A program made the translations under genes and the position numbers. The notes below the pieces were generated by a model. It did no database searches. It was not told the origin of the DNA and saw nothing but the letters and a program-made list of their open reading frames with translations. Below are positions 44,600 to 56,300 of a stretch of DNA of 64,000 nucleotides, piece by piece; position 1 is the stretch's first letter, and every line of letters begins with the position of its first letter. Origin of the DNA: Crocodylus rhombifer (lineage: Eukaryota; Chordata; Crocodylia; Crocodylidae); the NCBI GenBank assembly GCA_038503035.1, contig JAVSML010024311.1, positions 759,389-823,388 of the forward strand, written 5' to 3'.

Positions 44600-45603
44600 G
44601 GCTAGGGACAGACATTCAGAAAGCCAGCCTGAATTCAATTCTTGCAGGCTAGTCTAACCTGGCTAGGCTGAACCAGTTTGTAACCACAGACATCCCCTCT
44701 GAACTGAAGAAATGCAGGCACATACTTGCAGTGGCTCAGGCTAGAAGCTGAGGGGGTGGTGCTAGAGCAGCCTTCTCTTCCTTTCTACAGTGCTGAGCTG
44801 AGTGGTGGGGTGCAGCCAGGCCTGAGCAGAATGCTCTGACTAGGGAGCCACACCCCGCCTTCACTGCTCATGACTAGTGAGGGAGCCAGCAGGGAGTTAT
44901 ACAGCATTTAGTTACACAGCAGGTAAGAGCATTTATCAGCCCATCAGGAAAACAAAAGCCTCTCTCATTAGTTCAAGCTCTTCTTAAACAACTTTTTCCA
45001 AGGAAGGAATGGAGGGACATTACCAGTAATCTGTTGATTAGCTCCAAAAAGCCCTAAGTGGACACTGTCTTGTCTGCCTTTGTTCTGTCTGCCTTACACA
45101 GACACCTCTCAGCATTAGCTAGCATACCACATGCTGGCTACAGTCCGTGATCTGGGAGATAGGAGGGGGGAATCCCTTCTTGAGCAGGGAGCAGTGGGAG
45201 TGGGGGAAGGGGAAAACCAAGCAGACGTTGCTGTGCTTGCTGTCACTGTCAGAGCTGTAGCCAGGGAGCAGAGGGGAGGGGTCAGCCCAGCACTCTGGAG
45301 CAGAGAGCCCTGCCCACAGCTGCAAAGCATAGGGGACTCTGGTTTGAGATACTGGGGGAAAATCGGTAGAAAATGTACCTGTTTTTATAAAAAGCTATAG
45401 GTTTAAGATAAACCAGACATTGAGATGTGGGCCAGACATTGCATAACAGTGAAGTCTGATACTACATTCAACCAGGTTTATCTCAAGCCAGTTTCAGCCA
45501 TTTTCACACCGGTTTATGTACACTGAATGTCTGTTCTGTTACACGTTGAAACTAGTTTCTGATCACTTAAACTGGTTTATGTGTAAATTCATCCCCCCAA
45601 GCC
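44600..45603. mobile_element. second PIF/Harbinger-like MITE, about 1 kb, diverged
   Basis: It starts GGCTAGGGACAGACATTC like the element at 19947 and shares GCAGGCTAGTCTAACC, GAACCAGTTTGTAAC, ACCAGGTTTATCTCAA and TCTGATCACTTAAAC with it. The right end is decayed (CATCCCCCCAAGCC). No clear flanking duplication. A 41-bp foreign block (45362-45402) sits inside. Confidence 0.7.
45362..45402 (+). repeat. 41-bp exact duplicate (copy in MITE)
   Basis: Starts ATCGGTAGAAAATGTACC and ends AAAAGCTATAGGT; identical to 45694-45734. It interrupts a MITE sequence that reads on from GGTTTGAGATA to AAGATAAACC. Confidence 0.85.
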
Positions 45604-45693
45604 CTCAAGAGATCTTCCAATAGTCCTGAAGGAATTTAAAAAGAGAGCAGCAAGCTGCTAGAAAAAATGTGTAATATACCATTCTATTATATG

Positions 45694-45734
45694 ATCGGTA
45701 GAAAATGTACCTGTTTTTATAAAAAGCTATAGGT
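45694..45734 (+). repeat. 41-bp exact duplicate (copy outside MITE)
   Basis: The same 41 bases as 45362-45402, 332 bp downstream and same orientation, lying beyond the right end of the MITE. Likely the donor. Confidence 0.85.
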
Positions 45735-45954
45735 GTGATCCAAGGCATACAAACCAATAAGTCTGGCATATGTATACAGGAGAACAGTGAAAACAAAATA
45801 ATTGAAATAGAAAAACAGAACACCTGACCATGGTAGGATTCAATTAACACTGTTTCTGAAAAAGAAAAATGTGCTTACCCAATTGTTCATAATTCTTTGA
45901 ATATGCTAGCAAAATAGTGGGCAAAAAAGGGTCAGTTGAAATATTACTCATATA

Positions 45955-46690
45955 TTTAAACTGTCAAAAGCCTTTGACAGGGTTCCTCAAAGAACACTAC
46001 TTAAGAAACTAAGTAATTATGGTGTAAGAAGCAAAGTATGGCTGTAATCAGGATGGCTAGTCCAATGGTTAGAGCATTATTTTAGTTGTAATTTCCTGTT
46101 CTAAACCAGACAATGTGATGGTATATTATATTCACCTTTGAGAAATGCACATGATAACTACTGGATAGAATGATGAACTATACATTTATCTTACAGGGGT
46201 CTAAGGATCTGAAGAAAGGATCCAGGTATTACTGTGGGCTGCTGAATTAAAACCTCTGTTTAATGTAGGCAATAAAAGTAAAAATGTTGCATAAATGACA
46301 GGATTGAGAATATTGTAGACATTATTATGATACCATTATATACATCACTAGTTCACCCTCTCCGCAAATATGGTATGTGCTACTGGTCAGCCCATCTCAA
46401 AAAGGATATTTTAGAGTTAGAGAGATGAGCAATAAAATGATCTGGGGTATAGAAAAAAGGTTGCATGAAGACAGCATGAGAACATTGGGGGTTGTTAGAA
46501 GGAACATGATAAAAGAGTACTGAATAGAAAGTACTTCAGTCACTTCTGTTCTCCCTGGCGCACAACAGAAGAATAAGAAACCATTCAATCAAAAGAGAAG
46601 ATGGCACATGCAAACAGATAAAAAGAAATACTTTTACACATAATGGACAAATAGACCGTGAAACCCATTACATGATTCTAGGAGGAAGAT
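45955..46690 (+). mobile_element. ancient LINE remnant (CR1/L2-L3-like)
   Basis: The plus strand retains LSKAFDRVPQRTLLKKLSNY (45963-46022; RT motif around the first catalytic Asp). A gap follows, then motifs like SKRIF/LELE, NKMIWGIEKRLHEDSMRTLG (46433-46490) and a C-terminal KKYFYT-like end at about 46620-46650. Many stops and frameshifts. It is much older than the CR1 copies; the clade is uncertain. Confidence 0.6.
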
Positions 46691-49600
46691 GACAGTTGTA
46701 CAGTTATATTTGTGAGTGTTAGAACTCGCTGACTTTTTTGTCAAAAATGGGAGTTTAGATATTATAACATTGTTCACTGAACAAGACATTATTTCTGTTG
46801 AAGTTCCTAGCTTCTGGATAAAACTTCCGAATGAAAAACTGAAACTTTCAAACTTGTATGCTTCAAATTTGGGGGTGGCAGTGATGGAAATGGTACTTTC
46901 CCTTCTCCCAAAAGAAAAAAAAAAAGAAGAGAAAAAAAGATTTTCCCCCACTTCCATTCTTTTTTCATTCTCTCCTTGCCTTTTCAATTAAAAAGAAAAT
47001 TCAAAATATTAAAAAGTATAAGAATGTCAGATTTTTCCTATCAAAGATTATCTAATTTTTTATATTAAATTTTTAACAATGAAGAAATTAAAATACATAT
47101 TTTGATTATTTTTGTTGAAAATTAAAAACCCCTTAAAGCACATGGAAAAAAATTCATTGTTTAGAAACCTGTTTTTGAAAATATCTATTGGATTTTTTTA
47201 ATGAGCATTAATAGTTTAAAATAGGTTTTTTAAGAAGTGACCTGTATAACAGCTTAACTATTACTGATCATGCCATTCATAGGAAACAAATTATTTTGCA
47301 ACAAATTATACTGCAGGTTTTCTTATACTTTCCTCCAAAGTATCAGATACTGGCCACTGTCAGAGACAGGTCACTGGAGGAGACTATAGACTGTGAGTCT
47401 GAGACAATCTCGTGATTTGTGTTTCTTGTAAAGGACAGAAAAACAAATGGGGGAAAGGAAAAGCAGAACACTGAGGCAGAACAAATAGCATATTTCTTTA
47501 CTATGCTGCGGGCTTTCTCAGCTTCTCATGGATTGCAAGCCAGAATGCGGGATACTTTTTTACCAGATAGACTGATAATGGTCCGTATGAAGCCATGCAT
47601 ATCTGCTACAAAGGTGTTTCTGCATGTATCTGGTTGCTAGTCTCTTTTCAGAGAGAATTTTGAGGGTATTATCTACAATTGTTCCAGTGAATGAGAGTGT
47701 GAAGCCCATCTATTGTTTTTAACAAATATAATCTAGATGAGTAGGTCTAATACATTCAATTTGTAATGCTACTTGATAACTTTTATCTAAATAATCTTTA
47801 TTCCCTGGACCCGATTCTCATTTACCTTAAGGGGTGTTTTAAACACTTGAAGCTACATTGAGGCCCCATTCCACTGTCAGAGTGAAATAAGAATGAGGCC
47901 TATCATCTTCTTTTGCTGTGGTGTCCTTTATTTTGGTACAAGTATATCTGGAACCATGATTTAGGAATTGTTAGAGTGTTTAAATGAGCCAACTATTCCA
48001 ATATCTGGTCTCTTAAAAGAGCTTCAGAGAAAATTAGAAGATAATTTACTCCCCATACATGTCAAGTCTTGATTTCTAATAGCTGGACACTGGCTTAAGT
48101 TCAGAAGGGTGAAGCTAATATACCTTACAGGATTTTTGTTAGCATTAATATCAGCTTAATTGGAAATTCTAGACAGCCATATACATTACAAGGTCCCTTT
48201 TGAAACCTCTTGGCTTCAATTGCTTCCTGTGCCAGTGAGTCCCATGGTGTCATCATATTTTGCATGCAAACATATATGCTTTGATTGTTTTGAAATTGAA
48301 GAAGCCATATCTCTCTTTGATAGACTTGGCCATGCCAATAGCTACTCAAGCTGAGATATTATTTATAGCCAAGGCAGTTTCTTATAGGTGGAGCATGCTG
48401 CATATCTTATCTGCATAGTAACCAGACACACAGGAAATTCTTCCCTCTTCATCTGCTACCCCTAAGCAAAGTTCTGGAAATATCTACTTTAGGTCCTTAC
48501 ATGGATACCGTCACCGCAGGGTACCCTCATAGTCTGCAACATACATATTGTTACTGATTCCTTGGGAGGCTGTTATTCCCTTTTTAGAGGCGAGGAAGTG
48601 AGGCAGAGAGAAACCAAAGGCAGGACGATATCACTAGCTGACAGTGGCAGGTATCACTGTGGTAGAACATGATGTGCAGCTCTTTGCATGGGGTCTCCTG
48701 AACTCAAATAGTGTAGCCATGTTTCAGCTTAGAGGGACAGCTGATTAGCAAATCTGGAAGACAGTGTGTATAGAGCATAGCAGCCTGTTTCATCACTCTT
48801 CTGCCTCACATGGTAACTCAGTAGCATAGATATGCCCATGGTCACACATAAAGCGTGTGGTAAAACAGGGAACTGAATCCAAGCCTCCTAGGTTCCAGGC
48901 TAAATCTCTTGTTATATTAGCTTACCTCTTCCTAGTGCTACAGCCATACTTCCAGTGTACTCATGTACTCCTTCTCTCAGTATAGCCCAATCCTGCAAGG
49001 TGCTTTAGTACACTCACATTAACTTGTGCCAGGAGCTCTTGGTGCCTAGTAGAGTCAGGCTTTACAGAAACAGTCAGCTGTCTACCGTATACCCATTCCC
49101 TAGCTAGTCAAGATGCTTTTGTTCATACAGTGAGGTTGTCGCAGAAATGAGTAAGTATCGAAGTGAAGAAAAAAATAAAAAGGCTTTAGCTACATTAAGA
49201 GATGTAGCTCCTACAAGAGGTAACCAAGAGAAAGTAAAGAATTTAAGCTGGGGAGTTTGAAAGGGGTTGGGATAATTTATGGATGGATCAGGCAAGAGGA
49301 TACATGTTCTATAGCCTCAAAAATGTTGTTAGTTTGTGTAATATACAAGGAAGACAGAATAATGGAGCATATATACATAGAAATAGTACAAATATTTTGC
49401 TAAAGTCCTTAGGGTACTGGGGAAAGATTTCCGTTCTACTAGTTGAATTGTCATAAGGGATTTTCAGGGGTCAAATTCCATATTGCAAAGAGGATATGAA
49501 ACTTTTAGACTTTTATTGTATGGACATTTGAAGTAAACAGTGTACATGCTTGGAGGTTGTAAAAACAATTCACTGCTTTATGTTTGAAAAGGGACTTTCT

Positions 49601-50042
49601 GTCATGTGCCATATTGCAACACTGAACTTTAAATCTGTATCAAGGCATGACTGAGAAGACAGCAGGGAGGCACAACAAGTAGCATAGGAGGCACAACAGA
49701 ATAATGCTATTTTGCAGGTTGCAAAATAGGCAACTTGGTAGTGGGAGTAATAGACCTTATTAAAGGGGTCTTTTAAACAGAAAAAATCATCTGGCTGCTC
49801 TATAGCCTGCTGTGTTCTACAGCTTATAAGAGTGACAGAAATGAAATGTTTTATCAGTTGTGTGCCGACAAATGTTTGTGATGGTGTTCTATCACTGTCA
49901 TCTCTTAAAAATGTTGAGTTATTAGAGCTTTGTTATGAAGAACTGGCAGAACATTAGAACCCAGATCTTATTTTGCTTCTAAAACATGTAAGGGGCATCT
50001 AAGTGGCTTTAAGGTGCCTAAGCAACATTATAGTCCACCTTA
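46691..50042. other. no gene seen; AT-rich, with MIR scraps
   Basis: Low-complexity A/T sequence at 46900-47160. MIR-like scraps lie at 48585-48720 and 48840-48950. Frames such as 46716-46991, 47419-47640 and 48160-48354 are not supported. Confidence 0.55.
48840..48950 (-). repeat. MIR-type SINE fragment, antisense
   Basis: GGTCACACATAAAGCGTGTG, then ACAGGGAACTGAATCC, CCTCCTAGGTTCCAGGCTAA, and a final TTACCTCTTCCTA follow the reverse complement of the MIR core. Confidence 0.65.
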
Positions 50043-50565
50043 GGCATATCTACATGAGACATTTATTATGCAGTTCACTAATGAGCTGCACAGTAAATGT
50101 CTCGGTGTCTACATGTGCACTCCTATTAAGGAGCATTACGTTAATTAACTCTGCAGCAGGTTAGGTCTTGTAAATACTAGTCCTAACCTGCTGTGGAGTT
50201 TTTTTTTCATGTACAGCAGTGCTCAAGTAGATGCTGCCAGAGGCACAAGGTACTTCAACGTGGGGCTAGCCTACAGGCAGCCCCTGTGCTGAAGCACCCT
50301 TGTGCATCAACCAGCTACTCTGTGGTACATGGAGACTGGTTGGAGCAGCCTTGGGCTGGCAGGCTGACCCCTCAGGCCCTCTGCCAGCCTGGGCTGCTCT
50401 GACTGGGCTGCATGTGCTGTGCATGAATAAACTCTGGGGCAATATGCTCCAGAGATTTTTGCTCTTGGGCGCATGTTCAAACAGTGTGCATGGGATCACA
50501 AGACTTCGGAGCAAAAAGCCCCAGAGCTTATTTATGCACATTAATTGCGTGTGTAGATGTACTCC
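50043..50565. mobile_element. MITE, about 0.52 kb, GGCATATCTACATG family
   Basis: The left end GGCATATCTACATGAGACAT and the right end (inverted) GGAGTACATCTACACACGC are related termini. Flanks are TTA and TTG. A central hairpin at 50158-50190 has arms CAGGTTAGG/CCTAACCTG around TCTTGTAAATACTAGT. GC-rich second half like the copy at 19262. Frames within it are not genes. Confidence 0.68.
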
Positions 50566-53159
50566 TTGGGAAATCAGTAAGACATCTGCTTTTTAAATGG
50601 ACATTCATCTTAGCCCTCAATGCTGAAATCACAAAAACCAAAAGCTTCTGCATTTTATCCAGTAAGCAGCAGGATTGGGAGCAGAACACAGAGTTCCCTC
50701 TCTCTTCAAGGCATGGTCTCTCCAATGGGCTGCAGAGTCAGGTTTTTTCTTGTATGCTATTCTTCTGGCCCTATGACTCTTGCATTCCTTTTTGCGAAGT
50801 TCCAACAGGAGGGACGGAGGATTCCCATAACTTTCTCCTTGTCAGTGGCTGGTGGTTAGAGTGCTTTTGTGTGAATGAGATGTGAGTTGCAACCCTCTAA
50901 AGCTTAGCGGGGCTGTCACTCTCTGGGTGAATGTCCTAACCAAAGTCAGAAAAGTAGATTGTGTACCTCCTTATGTACCCAGGGTGGAACAGAGGCCTGA
51001 TATTCTGGAAGTACACAGTTTGCAGGTTGCAGCCCTCAGTCACATGTCCAAGGAGCATTTCCTATTGGCTGCCTCTAGCATCTCCCTGCTTGGCATTTAC
51101 ATGCTTTGGAGGCAGACAAGCATCTTGTGGAGAGCATGGGAGAGCTTTGTCCCTCCTAAACTGGAATAGGATAATCTAAGTCAAATAGGCTTAGATGCAT
51201 GGGGTGTGAACCAGCTGACTATGCCTAGATAGGGAGCAAGCACATGCTGCAGTTTACTGCTCCTGGGAGCAGCATGTAGAGGCTTTCACCAATACTGGGA
51301 GCTGCGCAGGTAAACTGGTGTAAGTAATCTGGGTGGGGGAGGTGCAGGCTGGATCAGGGGCAGTTTGGTGGGTCCACAGGGAGTTTGGCACTATTGGGGG
51401 GGGTGAGGGTAGGGAGGAGGAATTGATGGGTCTGCAGAGGTGGGGTTGCATGATCAGGGCTGAGGTCAGGGAGCTAAAAATATCCCAGTCAAGGTTGGAG
51501 GGTGAGAATAGTGTAGCTGCCAGGCTGGGGTGAGTGGTTGCACTTTCCCAGCCCTGGGGTTGCCCTGTAGGTGCCTGCAGGCATTTGTGAGATTGGGTTA
51601 ACTCTTTCCTAGATCAGGTTAACCCTATCTCTATGTAAATTAGTGTACCTATTCAAGTGAACTTACTAAGATTGGATACACCACTTTCCCCCACCGATTT
51701 AACTTTCCTGAATGCCTGCCCAGATGGGCAGTTAGACTGGCTTAACTCTGGTTAGGCCAATTTGAATGTAAGAGCTGTACATACCCATAGTGGACAGAAT
51801 AAGATCTGGGACAAGATCTTTTCCATTTTCAGTGTTAGGAAATTTAAGAAAGTATGTACTAAAGAACTAGGAGCATCAGGATAGTTTGTTAGACTTGGGG
51901 GAGACTAAATGATTTTCACCTGATGGATAGAGACCTGCACTTTCACTTAATAAAGACGTCACAGCACCATAAATAGAGATGAAGAAAGACTGGAATGAGG
52001 ATGGATCATTCAGATACCTAGAGAACTCCAAGAATTTGGAAGTGAAGATTTTGCAGGTTCTTATAAGGTGTTAATTGCTAAAATACAGCCTAAAACAGGT
52101 TTTTTGGTTTGTTTTTTAAAAAATCATTATGTGTACTCCAACCTTTGAATACTTACAAAAGGAATTCAGAGACTTAATTTAAAATTTGTTTTTGTGGTTC
52201 CTCTTTAAACAAGAGTTTTAAGCACAAATTTGCTGTGCCCTCTGTCTAGGGTACTGTGACAGTTTCTGCTTATTTAGGCACAGTAATGTAATACACTGCA
52301 TGACCTAAAGCTTCCTTGCAAGCATAAAACAGTGAATTATTTTTTTGCTTTACAGCCCTTCCCAAGTACACCCTCCAATCATCTGGGAAAGTGTTATGTG
52401 GTACTTGGATATGAAAAATATGCAAAATAAATCACACTGTATTTTATAGGCTCATAATGGGAAGAGAAATATGTAAGAAAAACAGTAGCAACAGGATATA
52501 GTGTTTACCATATATGATTAAAAATACAAACTAATAACATCCAGATGCGAACCAGCATACGTGGCTTTAAGCTTCTGCCAGCAAAAGGGTAACTTTAGCT
52601 ATCCTTTCATTCCTTTCATGATGGATCTTGATATTTTCTTTAAAACTGTGTGCAGGTCACACCCACCACCAATCCCTCAAATGGCAGGTGTCCCATCTGT
52701 CGTCATGCTACATGATTACCAGCCCATTTTTCAGTTAGGGATGATGCCGCTTCATTGAGCAATTTTTGCAGACAGACAGTCAGATTCTTCAGTCTGATAA
52801 AGGGGGTTAATGGAACAAGAAGAAAAGGAGCTAAGCACAAATATTTTTCCCCATCTGCCCTGGCCTTCTATTGCTATAATGTGTACTATTTGTCTTCTCA
52901 GATTTCCACACATTACTCAGCCAGTTGTTTAAACTGGTGCTATTTTAAAGGATCTTTTGCTGCCACAGCAAAACCTTTCCCAATGTTTATACTTTTCCTC
53001 TCTTCTTTATGGTATATGGATGAACTGCACTGTATCGAAAGGTGAATTTAAACCAGATATGTTTTATTTTGAGGTTTGTTTTAGATAAGCAATATATTCC
53101 ATTATGTTCCCTACCCCACCTGATGAAAGCAAGAGCCTGACACTGTTACCTGTATCCTG
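50566..53159. other. no gene seen; possible MITE remnant
   Basis: 51205-51790 carries motifs (CATGCTGCAGTTTACTGCTC, GGTTAACCCTATC, GTACATACCC) reminiscent of the MITE families here, but without clear ends. The rest is AT-rich. Frames at 50882-51179 have no domain. Confidence 0.5.
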
Positions 53160-53365
53160 CTAATTAGGAACTTGGGGAACTCACTTCCATTCTCTGCTAC
53201 AGACCGTCTTGGGCAAGTCACTTACTTTCTCTGTGCTTCCATTCATTGTCCATGCAAAGGCACTGACACTCCTTTTTTCTATTGGAACCCTATAGACCTT
53301 TTTGGAGTAGGCGCTTACATAATTGTACATACAGTACCAAGGACTGTAGGTTCATATCTGTTTTA
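53160..53365 (+). repeat. MIR-type SINE, sense
   Basis: TCTCTGCTACAGACCGTC, TTGGGCAAGTCACTTACTTT, CTCTGTGCTTCC and AGTAGGCGCTTA follow the order of a MIR element including the core and part of the tail. Confidence 0.75.
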
Positions 53366-56300
53366 GGGTCTTAACGTTTTCTCAACATGCAAATATTTTA
53401 AAGGCAAAAGCTGAAGGCAGGATAGCTAACAATTAGCATGTGTGATTTTTAAAGTGTGTTTTTACTCTGAAAGATGACTCCATAACTCACCTTTTAACTC
53501 CTGTGGGTACTACACTACTTCGATGCTGTGTCTGGGAGTGCCATGATGAAGAATTCCTTGTCCACTTGCTCTTGTTCCCTGCATGCCAAATCCCTGAAAA
53601 GAATAAAGATGTATAAGTTGAAGTTTGAAGCCAAAATATTTACCCTTAAATTTCCACCCTGACTTATACATTGTGTCAGTACTTTGAAATAAAAAAATAC
53701 TGTGTTTCAAAGTGTGTTCATCTTCAGCCAGATCCTGCACCCGTGCCCTTCAGCACCCAGCCCACAGGGAAGTGGCGTGCTGGTGTCTTGGGGCTTCCCT
53801 GGCACTGACTGAGGCCAGGTCTGGCTTCTGTCTCCCCCCTGCCCTTGCACGATACCCTGGAGCCAGGTTGGGTGCCCAAACTCCGTGCCTGTCAAGTTTA
53901 CCCAGTGGCTACCCTGTGGGTAGATCTTGGCCAGTGGGGTGGAGGCACCGCTCAACAGTGTGGGAGCCATGGTGCTGCCACCAGCTGCCAGCAGTACCAG
54001 GGCGCAGTGGCAGCAATGAGCAGCACTTGCTGGGCAAGAGCCACTTGCAGCCCCCCATGCTGAACTCTGCTGCTGCCCACCTGGCTGTGGCTGTGGCTGC
54101 AGCTCTGGCTGCAGTGGCCACTGCTGACCTGCATTTATAAGGATAAGTTGACAGCCAGGTTTAAGCACCTGACGTCTCCCCTGGAGGTGGCTCTGGTGAG
54201 GTTGCACTGGAACTACAAAAATCCTAACTTTTTTGATCAGAAATATGGGGTTGACTTATATACCATGTAGACTGGTACACCATTAAAATATGGTAGTCAG
54301 TGAACAAAAAAGACCAGCTCATTTGATTTCCTGTAGTTCTTTCAAAAGTCATCAAATGGCAAAAACTTCTAGTGGAATTGAAGAAGTCACCTAAAATCAC
54401 CAGGGCCCTATTTAGGCTATTTAGTCCCCTGACACAGCAAATATCTTATAGAATTTGTTCCAAGGTACAGTAATGTATCAGCAGGGATACAAGGAATACT
54501 GATTCCAGTGCAGCTTCCCTTCCCTATTGTCCCAGTCTCTTACTTTCATTTGGTCTTGCATTACCCCGTCTTCCATACTATATACTAGAAGAATGTCAAG
54601 TCTGTGGTATACAATCCAGACTGCAGAATAACAATGATTGTTAGCTGATGGTATCTGGTTTCACCAGTTTCTCTTTTAAATTGAACACTGGCTTTGTGCA
54701 GCATGCTAAGTTCTTTCAGAACAGGCCTGAAGGGTGGGAAAATAGGAAACTCCTTAAGGTTCTTCTTCTTTATTAAAGTAAATGGATCACCATATGAACA
54801 GACAATTCACAATTCAGCAGGGAAAAATCAATATGGAGGAGATTTTCACTGCAGTTTATTGGACAGAAAGCCTTATATACTTAAATACCATGAGAACAGG
54901 GGAAGCCAGGTACACCTCAAAATATTTCAAATGAAAGCAGAATTTTCTAAACATTGGCAGTGATTTTCTTTGTAAATAGGTTTAACCTTGGACCTTCTGT
55001 CATCTTGTATTTTTACACAGGAAATTAATTTTCTGCATCCTCTGTGCACATAGAGAAGAGAGAAAGTTGAAAAACTCCAAGGGATTTCCAAAAAAGCCTC
55101 CATATAAATTTTAAAATTAAACAGATGTTATATGATTACCATTAAATCTGAGCCATGGGTTCCTAGGTTATAAACTATACATGATGTTCTGAAGCAAGAG
55201 ATGAAATGGATTTTTTTCAATTACAGAAGGTTGTTCAGATCAAAAAGATCAGGATTTAGATGAGTCTGTCAGGGCCTTGGGTTTCAGCAAGAGTTTATAA
55301 ACATCCAAAATAAGTAAATGCGTTCACTGTAGCTTAGTAAACAGCCATGAAAGGAGATGCTCTGTGGCTGTGCAGTTCTTCTGGAATGAAAATATGCGGT
55401 GCTAGGAGAATGGTTTGCTGAAGTCCATGGAATTTTTCCTCCCACTGCATTGTCACCCATGGGAGTTGGACTGAGTGCCAGGTGAACTAAAACAAAACAT
55501 TTGTAATTGTTCTGATCACCTGCTGCAATGTTTAGCCCATACTGACAATTCCAGAAGGACTCACATATGATTATCTTGGTGCAAAATAGCCATTTGATGA
55601 AGCACTGTGACTGAATAGGAGGGTACTTGGCATTAGTAAGGAGTTGCCACAACCTCCTTGGCTTATCATTCTGAACCTCAGGCTTAGCCCTCTAAAGCCC
55701 TTCACAGTCCAAAGGTGCGACTGCAGCTTGTACAGACATATTCAGTCTAGCCTGGAACTTGCTAGCTCAGGTACTGATAGCAGTTTAACGTGGTGCAATA
55801 TGGGGTATGCTGCAGGCTGCAAAACTTGCCTGAGCCTTTGGGTAAGTACTCGGGAAGCTAGCTTGAGCAGCGGTGTATGATGAGAGCCACACTGTTGAAG
55901 TCACTGAGCTATCTTAAAGCTAGCTTCATGCATATCTACAAGAGAAAGCATCCTATTTTGGATTGCAACATAGACTTACCTGAATGTACATGGGCTGGGA
56001 TTTTTAAATGGAGCAAGGTACCCAATTCTCATTGAGTATCATATCCTTTGGGCGCCTCTCAAAAACCTTGCCTATAAAGACTTCTTCTGTCTTCCTCTCT
56101 TGCTCTCTCCAACATTTTTGAAACAAGGAATGTAGAAGGAAACCTTGGGGTAATTCCAGTAAGTTTGTTTGTTGAGGGGGAAAAGGTAGTTTGCAGAGTC
56201 TTTTCTCTCATAACATGTCTTCAGATGTGATTATATCAGAGTTGATCATTGTTAATATTTTGATTATTTTCATTGTTGCTTTCCTCTTCAAGTGACTTGA

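Noticed and set aside
51205..51790. Complete MITE
   Set aside because: Suggestive motifs but no matching termini or flanking duplication could be found, so it was left as a remnant.
53707..54207. 166-aa minus and 142-aa plus overlapping frames
   Set aside because: Gln/Ala/Leu-rich shadows of a CTG/CAG-like GC-rich patch.
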